Below, in pieces: positions 28,068 to 39,066 of a DNA stretch of 64,000 bases (positions are counted from its first letter, which is position 1; every line of letters starts with the position of its first letter). The notes under the pieces were generated by a model. That model worked only from the letters and a program-made list of their open reading frames with translations, did not search any database and had not been told where the DNA came from. The stretch is from NCBI GenBank assembly GCA_019448385.1, contig JAGTXO010000067.1:1-64000 (forward strand), read 5' to 3'. Origin of the DNA: Diacronema lutheri (taxonomy: Eukaryota; Haptophyta; Pavlovophyceae; Pavlovales; Pavlovaceae). A program made the position numbers and the translations under genes.

Positions 28068-28448
28068 CTACGCTGCGAGTGCGGCGCGGATGAGGTCGGC
28101 GCTTCCGCCGTTGTGCACGTTCGTGTACCCGAGGCCCTTGAGCATGTCGGCGACCTTTTGGCCGCGCCCGCCGCCGCCGCAGTGCGTAACGATCGGCGCG
28201 TCCTTGGCCGCCGGCAACGCGCTCGCCGCGCTGAGCCGCTCGGCGTACTGCTCGACCGTTGGCGGCTCGGTCGACCCCTCGGCAAAGAACGGCACGTTCA
28301 CCGAGCCGGCGAACTTGGCGCCGCCGTCCTCCGCGTCGACCTCAGCGGGGCTGCGCGCGTCGATGACGAGCGGCGCCTGCAACGCGCGCAGCTCCTCTTC
28401 CGTCGCGAGGTATATGACTTTGCCGTGCCGCTCGACCTCGCGCGGCAT
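28068..28448 (-). CDS. Single-domain rhodanese (sulfurtransferase)
   Basis: 126 residues from ATG 28448 (MPREVERHGKVIYLATEEEL) to tag 28068. The rhodanese fold is complete: PLVIDARSPAEVDAEDGGAK (CH2A-type DARSP), FAGSVNVPFF, APIVTHCGGGGRGQKVADML with the active-site loop Cys in HCGGGGRG, and GYTNVHNGGSADLI. Length and order fit stand-alone rhodaneses. The loop is Gly-rich rather than the usual CxxGxRS, so activity is uncertain. The start is 134 bp from the stop of the next - strand gene, and an upstream targeting exon cannot be excluded. Confidence 0.85.
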   Translation of the reverse strand: MPREVERHGKVIYLATEEELRALQAPLVIDARSPAEVDAEDGGAKFAGSVNVPFFAEGSTEPPTVEQYAERLSAASALPAAKDAPIVTHCGGGGRGQKVADMLKGLGYTNVHNGGSADLIRAALAA

Positions 28449-28582
28449 CTCTGGACTCACGTGTGCGTGCCGGCTCGACCTCGACCGCCGAGGATGGCCA
28501 AAATGAAAATGCCTCCCGCGGTCGCACTCGGCTCCTTGCCGCGCCTCGCAGTCAGCCAGGCCACCAGACACTCAAGTAGGTC

Positions 28583-29003
28583 TCACTCGCGCGCGCCGCT
28601 GCAAAACTGCGGCTGCTCGTATGAGCACACCCCACCACCGCCTGCAGTGTGCGGGGCGCCATTCAGAGCACGGCGTACGCCACCGCCGCCGGGCCTGCAG
28701 CCGGGTGAGGCGCCCACGCTGCCACCGGCAGAGCTGGGCGCGCGCGGCCTGGCAGCGAGGAGCCCGCCCAGCCCCTGCCTGAAGCTTGCGCCGAGACCTC
28801 CGCTCGCACTGCCCGCCAGTGCACCGCCCGCCATTGCACCGCCCGCCACCGGCCCGCCAGCGCCGCTTGCGTTCGTGTCGGCGGTGGCAGCACACGGCGC
28901 CGACGCGCGCGCCAGCGCGGCGCATCCGCCGCTCGGCGCGCAACGGCTGCCGCGGTCCGTGTCGACCAACTCGACGTCGAGCTCGGGGATGGCGTCGCCA
29001 CCG

Positions 29004-29048
<45 letters not shown>

Positions 29049-29908
29049 ACAGGCGCGCTGCCGGCGACGGCGAGCGCAGCCCGCGCGGCCGGCGCCGCCG
29101 TCGACGCCGCGGTCGACAGCGGGCTGGCGAGCGCCGGCGCGACGCCATTGCGCGCATGGGCGGCGTGGGCCGCGCCGACAGCCGGCGCACCGTTCGCGCT
29201 GCCGCCGCCATCGTCGATGGCGCGACCGTTACAGCCCCGACCGTTTCCACCGTCCAATGCGGCAGCTGTAACGCTCGCCGTGTGCTCGTAGAGAGGGCGA
29301 GATTTGCGCGCGGCGCGCGCGCGCGGCCGCGGCTGCGGCTGCGGCTGCGGCTGCGGCTGCGGCTGCGCGCGCCTTGCGAGCGGCGAGCCGGCCGCGCGGC
29401 GCGGCACGGCGCGCCGCGCTGGGCTGCCTCCGTCGGAATCCGCGTCCGACCTGTGCATGTCGGAACGCTCCGCACCGGCGGCGAGGCGCGCGTCGCCGCC
29501 CTCGTCGGCGGGCAGCGCGCGCACGCGGCCGGGCGAGCCACCATCGCCGGCGCCGCGCCGCGCCGTCCTGGGCGAGAGCGCGGCGGCCGCCGCGCGCGCG
29601 ACGGAGCGCGCGGCGGCGGCCGCAAGCCCCCCCATGGCAATCGCGCGCGGCACGTTGGCCAGCGGCGCGCTCGGCGGCACGCCGCCATCGTGGGCCCCAG
29701 TCGCGCGCACCTCGGGCGCAACGGCATGCGAGCCAGTCGCACATGTACTCCTCTGCGTCACGTTGCGTGACGCGCGTGACGTGCGCACGGCCGTACCCTT
29801 CCGCCCCTCGCCGCCACTTGCGCCACTTGCGCCGGCGGCGGGCGGCGGAGCGCGCCCGCTCGGCGGCGGGCTCTGCCCATCGCACGCCGCCGCTCCGGCC
29901 GCCACCAC

Positions 29909-29942
<34 letters not shown>

Positions 29943-32900
29943 GCCGCCGCCGCCAGCGGCGTGCCAGCCTCCGAAGACGATGTGTTACGGCCCTCATCAA
30001 TTGACGAGCGCGACACGCTGCCGTGCGCGCGCGCGCGCGCGCGCGCGGCGCCATGTGCGCCACTCGACCTGCCCGCGACTGAAGGCGCGCGCTCGACGCC
30101 GCTCGCGCGCGCGTGCGGCGCCGCGTGGAGCTGCGCGCGTTCGTACGCGACGAAGGAGGAGCGGAGGGTTGACTGACGTCGTGTGAGCGCGCGCACTCCG
30201 CCGCCGAGCGTCGCCGCGCTCTGCTCGAAGCCCTGGTGCAGTGCCGCGGACGAGCGCGACGTGAGGCCTGCGATGCCGCCGCCGCCAGCACCGCAGGCCG
30301 CACCACCGCCACCGCCACTGCCACCGCCACCGCCAGCGCCACCACCGCCTGTGCCGCCACCCGCGCCCGCGCGTGTGCTCGTCACGCCGGACGCGCGGGT
30401 GGGCCGCGCGACACGGCCGGTGGGTTTGCCTCCGTTGCCGTCCGCATGCACGGCCGCCGCGGCGGCCATCTCCGCGCTAGGCGCGTCGAGCTGTCCGTCG
30501 GGCGGCCCGTCGCCGCTGCGCGCGGACGCGCGCGCGTGGCGCAGCATGGCGCCCGTCCTCGCGTCGCGCACGCCGCCGGTGCCGCCGGAGCCGCGCGGCG
30601 AGCGCGCGAGCAGCGGCGGCGCCGCCGGCGGCGTGCGGTGCGTCTGCGGCTGCGCCCGCGGCGCGCGCGTGCCTGCCGCCACGCTGACGCGGGCGGCGCG
30701 AGCGCGCGGCGGCTCGGTGAGGCCAAACTCGCCTGGCGGGGCGCTTACCCGCGGCGCGATCACCCGCACGGGCGAGCGCACGAAGAAGTCAAAGGCCCCG
30801 CCGCTGCTGCCACCGCCACCACCGCCGCCACCACCACCACCGCCGCCGCCGCCACCGCCACCGTCAAACGAGCGCGTGCCATTCAAACCGTAGCCGCGGC
30901 CGCCGCCCACACCGCCGCCCACACCGCCGCCCACACCGCCGCCCGCTCGGTGCTCCGGCGCGCGCGCGCTCGCCGCGGACGGAGCGAGCGGGCGGCGGAC
31001 GCCTTCCGAAGCGGGCGCACCCGCCGCGTCCGCGCGAGTGTGCGCGCTCGGCGCGCGCGGCGCGTCGCGTGCACCAGCCGCCGAGCCCTTGGCGCGCACG
31101 TCGCCGGACATCGCGCACGGGGAGGCCTCGACGGACGGCGCGCACACGCCGCACGGCTCATCGACGCCGCGCGCCTGCGCCCAAGACTGCGCGTCGTCGC
31201 GCGCGCCCGCCGGCAGCGGCGAGGAGGAGGACACCGGCGCTGACTGCCCGCCGTCGCCGCCGTCGCCGCCGTCGCCGCCGTCGCCGTCCTCCTCCTCCTC
31301 GCCGCTGCCGGCGCTCTGGATTCGCATGAGCGCAACGGACGATCGGTCCTTCCACCCGCGGCCTGAGCCGCCCTGCGCCTCGCTGCCGGCACCGTCCCCA
31401 TCGGTGCCGTGGGTGCTGGCCGAGGTGGCGCGCGCCGCGCCAACGCGAGCACGCGCGCGCCGCTCGTGGCGGCTGTCTGCGCCGCGCGTGCTGCCGTCGC
31501 GGCCGCGCGTGCTGCCGTCGCCGCGCGCGCTGACGTCGGCGCGCATTCTCGCCACCTCCTCGTCAATTAAAAAGTAGGCGTCGTCCAACCGGCGCTCCTC
31601 GTCACTGAGCGGCGCGACGCGCAGCTGCGGCAGCCAGCGGACGGGCGCCGTCGAGAAGGCGCGCGGCGGAGGCAGTGGCGGTTGGGCGTGTAACGGCAAT
31701 GACTCACCATCGTCGGCGCGCGCGCTCGCCGCGCGGCTGTGGCCGGCGGCGAGCGCGGCGGCCGGCGGCGGCTTGGTCGTGCCCGTGAGCACGAGCCAGT
31801 AGAACGGGTGGGCGTCCACGTCGCGCGAGGAGACCGCGCAGCAGCGCTCGAGCGCGGTGGGGTCGGGGTGGCGCATCAGCCACGAGGCCTTGTCGTGGTT
31901 GTACCTTTCGGAGGGGTCGTAAAGGGAGCGGGGGGTGGGGGGGGGGGGGGGGGGGTCAGGTGGGTGGTTGTAAGAGGGTGGGTGGGGTGGCGTGGGATGG
32001 GAGAGGAGGAAAAGAGCAGGGTGTGGGTGGGTGGGTGTGGGTGGGTGTGTCTGCTGCGCGATGCGCGTGTGGGCGCGCACCAGAGGAGGAAGACAAAGAT
32101 CCACTGCGGGAACCAGAGCAGAAGGCTCCACACCTACGCAGCACAGGCCAGCATGGCGGCGGGTGTCACACGGGGGCGTGGGTGAAAAGGAATGGGAGGG
32201 GGTGGGAGGTTGGAGGTTGGGAAGGGGGGGGGGGGGGGGGGGGGCAGGGAGGAGGTGTGTGGGAGCAGCTGTGAGGGCAAAGCATGCGCAGACGCAGTGT
32301 GGCGCGCGTGCGAGCGCGCGGGGACATGGGCGGACGCGCGCGCGCGCGTAGCCCAAGGCGCAGGCCGCTTGTGTGCAACACCGTCCCAACCGTCAGCGTC
32401 ACCGTCACTGCAGTCAACGCCAGTGGTGGCGGCACCAGACGCACCCGTTCCGGCACCCGTACGCAAAGGCGTCACCGTCACCGCAGCCGTCGCCGCAACC
32501 GTCACCGCACCCGTCACCGCACCCGTCACCGCAACCGTCACCGTCACCCCCCGCGCGCACCTTGACAAGAACCGTCGAATAGCCGAGCTCGACGCGCGAG
32601 ACGCCGTGCACGGGTGCCCCAATCACCTCGAGCACGCCAAACGCGACCCACACCTGCGCGAAGGCCGCGCGATGGGCGCGAAGGACGGGTGGGCGCGGCG
32701 GGCGGGTGGGCGCGGCGTCAGGCGGGCGGCTAAGGATGGCGCGGCGCGCTTTACAGCGCGGCGCGCCTCCACGCGCAGCAGACGACGCCGCTTGCGTCGA
32801 GCGCGCGATGCGCGTCAGCGCTCAGCCGCGGGCGGCCGCCCCACGATCGTGCCGTGCGCCTCGCCAGCGCTGCGCGTACAAGGTTCAGGCACGTGACAAT

Positions 32901-33712
32901 AAAAAGGGTGCCGTGCCCGCTCCGCTGGAAAATCCGTCGCTTGCGCTCGCCGCGGTCCGAATCGTCGTATTGGACGCACGCGCACACGGCGACCACCCGA
33001 ATTAAAATCTCGTAGCTGCGCACAGCGGGCAGTGGCAGGACACAGGCGGCGCAGGTAGTCAGTGACAGCAGACACAGGCGGTCAGTGACGACAGACACAG
33101 ACAGGCGGGCGAACGGACACACACGGAAAGTGGCGGAAGCGGCAGCCAGGACGGGCGCGCCGGACACGTCCGGTGAGGCGCGCGCAACGCACGGGGCGCA
33201 CCGCCCACCATACTGACCACACTGACCACACTGACCACATGGCCACACTGGCCACACTGGCCACACTGACCACACCGACCACACTGCAATCGCCAAAAAC
33301 CCTTCGAGCGATATCCCCTCCCCGTCCGCCGAGCTTCCTCCCCGCCCCGTGCCCCCTCCCCCGTCCCTACCCCCCCCCCCCCCCCCCCCCACCCACCCCG
33401 CTGGCGTGTGCGCACGCACGCGTGCCGCGCGCACGGGATGACGAGCACGGCGAGGATGGTGTAACGCACGACCCAGTACTGCGATCGGATCGACGGGAAG
33501 CGCATGAATGAGTTGAGATAAAAGGCCCAGCAGAAGGAGCAGACGAGTATGACGAAACGCTCGGGGCGCGTGAACGGGTGCAATGGATGCGCGCAGACGA
33601 TGGAGACGAGGGGATGCCGGTTGAGACAGTAGGCGACGTAATTCGAAAAGAGCGTGCCTGCGCGCGCACGCCCACACACACCGCCGTGCACAGACAGCAG
33701 AGAGCAAGGGAA

Positions 33713-33744
<32 letters not shown>

Positions 33745-34249
33745 CGTCAGTGTCCGCGCGCGCGCGCACACAGCGGCGGGAAAATCAAAAAGACCTCAAA
33801 CAACCCCAAAAACCTTGCAACCCAAAAACCTTTCCACGAAGGCGATGGCGTGCGCGCACGGGTACGCGCGCGCATGCCGCGCGCGCGCTCGCTGCAACGC
33901 GGCGCGCACCATCCGTGCCCGGATATCCGTAACTACGGTTTTCGAGAAGGAGGAACATGGTCTCGCGATCACGCACGCGCTGCTCGGTCGTGAGGCCCTC
34001 GAGCCGCGCGTGCATCCGGACCATTTGATTCGCGAAGAGGTCGTCCTAGGGACAGACGGGCGCGCGGGACAGCGGGCGCGCGCGCGGTGTTGAGCGCCCG
34101 CTCTGCGCGCCGAGCGGGCGCGTGGGCCGTGTGTGCGCGCGCGAGGGGCTGTCGGGGGGAAGTTTCGTCAGTGTACATTTCGTCAGTGTACGGGCTCCGC
34201 CGCGGCACACGATGGACGGCGCAGTGGCGGCGCTCGCACACCGCCAGCA

Positions 34250-34289
<40 letters not shown>

Positions 34290-35281
34290 CGCGCGCATGC
34301 ACCGCAGTCTCTCCGCGCGCCGTCGCGCGGCTCGCGCGCGTGCAGGGAGGGACGGGGAGGGAGAAGGCAGGGGGGTGGGGGGTGGGGGGGGGGGGAAGCA
34401 CGGCCAGCGCAGGGACGCACCTCAGGCGGATGGTGCAGAGTCGCGTCGATGGCGTCGGCAATGGCGAGCGAGGCGCGGCTGAGCCCAAAGCTCATGCCCT
34501 GCCCGTGGCCATGCACATCAACGGACGAGCGCGCACCAGTGCCGCCACCGTTGACGTCACAGCTCGCTCTGCGCGCAGCGCCGCGGCGGCCACCTCCATC
34601 GCCGCCGCGCGCCTTGGCGAGCGCCTGCGGCGTCGGCAGCGTTGCCCGCCGCGTGGACAGTCGGCTCAGTGGTATGGCGCCGCTCTCCCCGCGCGGCGGT
34701 TCGAGCGCGCCGTCGCTTAGGCTGCTGCCGGCGGGCCCATCCAACGAGCCGAATGGAGGCCGCCGCGCGGGCGGCGCGGACGCCGTGCCGCGCTCGACGC
34801 ACGCGGGTGGCGGGCGCGGCGTGTGCTGAACAACGTTGTCGGCGGCACCCTCCTCGAGCAGCTCGTCTTGCGTGCGTGCGCCGTCGCCGCCAAGCAGCGC
34901 CGCGCCCTCTGCGCCCGCACCGTTGGCACCGGCCGCGCCGCCCGCTCGGCCGCTCATACCGCCGTTTACCGCATTCGCCGTGAGGCGCGAGAAGGACTCG
35001 CCTCGCGAGGAGCCATGTGACGAGATGCGCGGGCGCGACGGCAGCACGAACGAGCCGCCGCGCTCCTTGCTCGGGTGACGCTCCGCGCCGTGCAGGTCGG
35101 GTGTGCTCGACGCGCGCCGTCCGATGGCCGCGTCGTCGTCGTCGCTGCCGCTGCCGCCAGAGCTCTGCGCGCGCCAGCCCACAGCGTCTGCGCGGCCGCG
35201 AGCCGGCTCGCCGGCGTGCTGCGGCGCCGACGCCGGCGGCGAGCCATGCCTCTGCACCGCTCCGCCGCACCCTTTGCCCAT
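28583..35281 (-). CDS. Multi-pass membrane protein with a ~1,100-residue disordered C-terminal tail
   Basis: Seven exons, all in phase: 35281-34421, 34045-33910, 33657-33435, 33015-32880, 32653-32561, 32133-32081 and 31904-28583; 1,607 residues. The start is the ATG at 35281 (MGKGCGGAVQRHGSPPASA). Exon 1 is Ser/Gly-rich cytosolic sequence. Exons 2-6 carry the conserved-looking core: LTTEQRVRDRETMFLLLENR, HPLVSIVCAHPLHPFTRPER, then four hydrophobic helices (FVILVCSFCWAFYLNSFM; YWVVRYTILAVLVIPYEILI; GTLFIVTCLNLVWVAFGVLE; WSLLLWFPQWIFVFLLW). The end is YNHDKASWLMRHPDPTALER plus ~1,000 Ala/Gly/Ser residues. The phrase HPFTRPER.V.L before a helix recalls polycystin-like or algal transporter-like membrane proteins, but I cannot assign a family. 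Confidence 0.7.
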
Positions 35282-35414
35282 CCTCGGTCCCTTGCGGTAG
35301 CGCACTACAGTAGCTGATTGGACAAACGCTTAAAAGCTCCGACCTTTTGATGCTTTTAAGGAATGAAACAGTTGCGTCTCCGCCCATGCTGAGTCCGCGA
35401 GCTGACTCACGCCG

Positions 35415-37654
35415 TCACGCGAGGCCCAGCTCCTGTAGTGCGCTCACGCCGGGCGCCTCGCGCTGCACCGCCGCGACGAGCGCGTGCAGCCGCGCGTCGC
35501 ACGCGGCCGACGCGGCGCGCGCCGACGCAAGCTGCGCCTCGACGGCGCGCAGCTTCTTCTGCAGCAGCGCCTTCACCTCGTCGCGCTCCGCGCGCGTCGG
35601 CGCCGGCGCCGCGCCCGCCGCCGCGCCCGCTGCCGCGCCCACCGCCACGCCCGCCGCCACGCCCGTCGACGCCGCGGCGGCCCCCGGCTCAGCGCGCGCG
35701 GGCGCGGGCGCGCAGTTGCCCGCCGCATCGCAATCAGCGGCCGCCAACGCGCCGGCAGCGATGGCCGCCTCGCTCGGCGCGTCGTCCTCCGCCTCGGCCT
35801 CGCCGTCCATCCCGTCGAGCGCCCACCCCGCACGCGCGTACGCCGCGTGTACGAAGCGCTCTGCCAGCGACTCGAGCAACCCCGCCGTGAGCTGCGCGGC
35901 CGCGCCCGGCGGCTGTCTGTGAACCTCGTACAAAGCAAAGCCACCGCCACCGCCTGCAGCAGCGGTGGGCGGTGGCGGCAGCCATGGCTCGCGGCCAAAG
36001 TCGTGGCCGGCGGGCGACGCGCTCGCGCCGACGAACGCGATGAGTGCGCCGTCCACGCCGTCCGCTTCGCCTGCGCGCGGCGCGAGGCCCAGCGCGCGCT
36101 GGATGAGCGGCCATGGATCCGTCTCTTTGAAACCGTAAATGAAAGTGAGGTGCGAGCGGTGCTTTGACGCCTGCCGGCCGATGGCAGTGGCGGCGGAGGT
36201 AGCGGCGGGTGGGGCGGTGCGGGCGCTACGCGCTCAGCCGCGTGGAGGCGGCACTCGACGCGGCGGCGCTGAGGCGCGGCGGCGCGGCCGCGGCGCGGCG
36301 CGGCAGTGCTGGGGGCGGGGCGCGCGCACCGCCTGCTTGAGTGCAGCCATGATTGGTCCAAGCTCGTTCTCATAAGTGTCAGGCATCAGCAAGAGAAGCG
36401 CGGGAAGGCCAAGGCCAAGCGCTGAGTGGAAGACCTCCTCCGAGCCAACGTCCTGCACGAGCTCGCCTGTGCGGGCGAGGCGGCGGACGGCGTGGAGGCG
36501 GAGGGGGAGGCGGGCGGAGGGGAAGGCGGGCGGAGGCGGAGGCGGAGGCGCGGTGGGCGGCGCGCGCGCGCGCGCGCGACCGGCGGCCGGTCCCCACGCC
36601 CCACCCGCTGCCCGCCACGCGCAGCTCGCCGAACCCGCCGCGTCGCACCGCCCGCCCACCCGCACCCGCCCTCGCGCGGCCACGGCCACGTCGCCGCACC
36701 CGAATGCGACGCGATGAAACGGCCAAGCGCGCGCGCCGTCCACGGCCCGGCGAATGGCACTTTGCGCTCGGTTCGGCTCGCCTTGACGATCTGGACGGTC
36801 GCGCCGCTCGACGGCTGGCCGAGCATTCGCGCTTGGAGCGACGGGTCGGTGCACTCGCCAAAGGGCAGCATTGACTGAAGTCGCGCGGCGACGGCGCGAA
36901 AAAGGTCGTATCGAGCTGACGGCCGACCGCCACCGTCGCCGAGCGCCGACGGCGGGAAGAAGCCGACGACGCGCGGCGGCTCGTCGGCGGCGTGCGTCGC
37001 CGCCCACGCATCGAGGTGCAAGAAGCGCTCGAGCTGCTTGGCCGTGCGCAGCGGCGTGACGAGCGGGCGCGACGCCTCGGCCAGCATCCGCGCCTCGATC
37101 GCGCGCGCCGACGTGGGCAGGCCGACCGCGCGCGCGAGCGCGGGCGAATCGGCATCGACATCGTCGTCGAGGTCGGCGCGACGCACTGCGGCGCGCGTCG
37201 CGTCCGCGTGCCACGCGAGCGGCTCGCCCGCCTTGAAGAGGATCAGCTGAGGGAGGCCTGGCTGCGGACCGAGCAGAGCGCCGAGCCGCTCGGGCACGGG
37301 CTCGGTCGGGTCGATGACGACGCGCGCGAACCAGATGGACGGGTCCTTGATGCGCACGTCGCGCGCCGCGCGCGCGACGAGCGCGTCGAAGCGCGCGCAC
37401 TCCTCGCCGCAGTACTCCGCGTCGACCGTGAACGTGGCGAGCGCGAGCGTCGCGTTGGCGGCGCGCGCGCGCAGGTCGGCGGCGCGCACCGTCTCAACGG
37501 TGCCGTCGGGCGCATCGGCCGCGCCGCCGCGCGCCCTCTTGACTTTCCCCTTCTTGGCCGCCTCGACCTCGACGCCCGCCAGGGCGAGCAGCACCGCCGC
37601 CCCGACGAACGCGCGCGCCCGCTTGCCGACACTCCTCGCGCCGAGAGCGGCCAT
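35415..37654 (-). CDS. Multi-domain thioredoxin-fold (PDI-like) secretory-pathway protein
   Basis: Three exons: 37654-36700, 36466-36330 and 36170-35415 (tga), 615 residues. ATG 37654 gives a signal peptide (MAALGARSVGKRARAFVGAA followed by VLLALAG). The first thioredoxin-like domain has LALATFTVDAEYCGEECARF with Cys82 and Cys86, a CX3C instead of CX2C, and the cis-Pro strand PGLPQLILFKAGE. A second, redox-empty domain follows (EPPRVVGFFPPSALGDG; FGECTDPSLQ; TVQIVKASRTERKVPFAG). A third spans exons 2-3 (GELVQDVGSEEVFHSALGLG, LPALLLLMPDTYENELG, HRSHLTFIYGFKETDPWPLI). The C-terminus is Ala-rich with a coiled-coil-like helix (RDEVKALLQKKLRAVEAQLA). The a-b-b' style layout suggests ER protein folding; the unusual Cys spacing leaves disulfide activity open. 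Confidence 0.78.
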
Positions 37655-37667
37655 CGCGGCGCGCACG
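37655..37667. promoter_or_regulatory. 13-bp spacer between divergent start codons
   Basis: The only sequence between the PDI-like ATG (37654, -) and the kinase ATG (37668, +). Both N-termini are anchored by function (signal peptide; Gly-loop eight residues in), so each gene's 5' UTR and promoter must lie inside the other's coding region. Confidence 0.6.
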
Positions 37668-38642
37668 ATGGACGACGTCGCGCTGGCCGATCTGGACGTG
37701 GGCGCGCGTCTCGGCGGCGGTGCGACGTCGGAGGTGCGCGTCGCGGTCGTGCGCCGCACCGGCGTTGCGTACGCGCTTAAAGCCGTCGCCAAGGCGTCGA
37801 TCGTCGGGCGCGCGCAGCTCGAGCGGCTCTTCCGCGAGAAGGAGCTCCTCGCGAGCACCGCCGACGCGGCGGTGGTGCGGCTGCACGCCACGCTGCAGGA
37901 CGAGGCGCGCGTGTACCTCCTCCTCGAGCTCGCGGCCGGCGGCGAGCTGCTCTGGCATCTCCGCCGCGCGCGCCCGCGCCCGGCGCTGCCCGAGGCATCC
38001 GTGCGCGTCGTGATCGCACAGCTCGCGCTGCCGCTGCAGCGGCTGTGGGAGCGCGGCGTGCTCTACCGCGACTTGAAGCCAACCAACGTGCTCTTCGACG
38101 CGGCCGGTCGGCTCAAGCTCGCCGATTTTGGCCACGCCAAGCGCGTTGCGCTCGGCGAGCGCTCCACCTCGCTCGTCGGCACGCCGCACTACCTCGCGCC
38201 GGAGGCCGTCGCCGGGCGCGGCCACGCGCTCGGCGCGCAGCTCTGGGCGCTGGGCGTGCTGCTCTTCGAGGCGCTCGCCGGCGAGCCGCCGTTTGCGTAC
38301 GCCGACTGCGACGCCGCCGAGCTCCGCCGGCGCATCGAGCACGAGCCCGCGCCGCTCGGCGTGCTGCGCGGCGCGGGCGCGTCGGCCGACGCGCTCGCGC
38401 TCGCCGACGCGCTGCTCGCAAAGAGCGAAGAGGAGCGCGGCGCGGCATTCCCCGACGGGTTTGCGAGCGTGCGTGCGCACCGCTGGTTTGATGGGCTCGA
38501 CTGGCGAGCCATCGAGTCCGGCGCGCTCGTCCCGGCAGGGCTTAATTTTGGCGCCCACGCCCAGTTTGTCCTCGGCGGCGGCAGGCGTGGCGCGGTGCCG
38601 GTGGCCGACGGTCAGCCCGCCGGCCCGTTTGACGACTTCTGA
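37668..38642 (+). CDS. AGC-type Ser/Thr protein kinase
   Basis: Single exon, 324 residues, ATG 37668 (MDDVALADLD). Kinase motifs in order: Gly loop VGARLGGGATSEVRV, Lys38 in VAYALKAVAK, alpha-C Glu in FREKELL, hinge LLLELAAGGELLWHL, catalytic YRDLKPTN (Asp135, Asn140), DFG 153-155, activation segment TSLVGTPHYLAPE, and subdomain IX LGAQLWALGVLLFE. REKELL plus YRDLKP and TPHYLAPE place it in the AGC group (PKA/PKG-like). The subdomain IX Asp, normally in D.WALG.L, is absent (QLWALG), which is unusual for an active kinase. The C-tail has HRWFDGLDWRAIESG and ends PFDDF, as AGC tails do (FDGIDW..., F..F). No regulatory domain is attached. Confidence 0.88.
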   Translation: MDDVALADLDVGARLGGGATSEVRVAVVRRTGVAYALKAVAKASIVGRAQLERLFREKELLASTADAAVVRLHATLQDEARVYLLLELAAGGELLWHLRRARPRPALPEASVRVVIAQLALPLQRLWERGVLYRDLKPTNVLFDAAGRLKLADFGHAKRVALGERSTSLVGTPHYLAPEAVAGRGHALGAQLWALGVLLFEALAGEPPFAYADCDAAELRRRIEHEPAPLGVLRGAGASADALALADALLAKSEEERGAAFPDGFASVRAHRWFDGLDWRAIESGALVPAGLNFGAHAQFVLGGGRRGAVPVADGQPAGPFDDF

Positions 38643-38718
38643 GCGTGTGTAGCGCTGTCACGTTGTCGCTGTCCGGCTTTTGACCACCAGACCGAGCCCC
38701 GACGTTGTCACAGAGAGC

Positions 38719-39066
38719 TCACGGCATGGACATGTCGAAGAGGCCGCCATCCTCGTCGGGCCGTGAGGGTGGCACGTACGCGGCCGGATCGTAGCTCGTG
38801 GCACCCGGTTGGACGCCCGCAATCGCCACCGCCTCCGCCTCTTGCGAGATCACGGGTGGCACATAGACCGCGTGACTCCTCGCAGCGTGGTTCGCGCGCT
38901 TCCGCAGCAGCAGAGCGTTCGCGCCGTCGGCTGCGCTGCGGTCGGCCGCGTCGAGCTGCGCGTGCGTAGGCGCGAGCCGAAAAATTGCAACGATCGTGAG
39001 CGCGAGCACGCCGAGGCACAGCGCCGGCGTCCCCACGCCGCGCGCGCGCCCGTCGACGCGTGTCAT
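38719..39066 (-). CDS. Small single-pass membrane protein, unknown function
   Basis: 115 residues, ATG 39066 (MTRVDGRARGVGTP) to tga 38719. One hydrophobic helix (ALCLGVLALTIVAIFRL) follows a basic N-terminus, giving either a signal anchor or a signal peptide (THAQ). The remainder is Ala/Arg-rich and polar (SHAVYVPPVISQEAEAVAIA) and ends in an acidic C-terminus (PDEDGGLFDMSMP). It is convergent with the AGC kinase, 76 bp apart. No family recognised. Confidence 0.55.
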   Translation of the reverse strand: MTRVDGRARGVGTPALCLGVLALTIVAIFRLAPTHAQLDAADRSAADGANALLLRKRANHAARSHAVYVPPVISQEAEAVAIAGVQPGATSYDPAAYVPPSRPDEDGGLFDMSMP

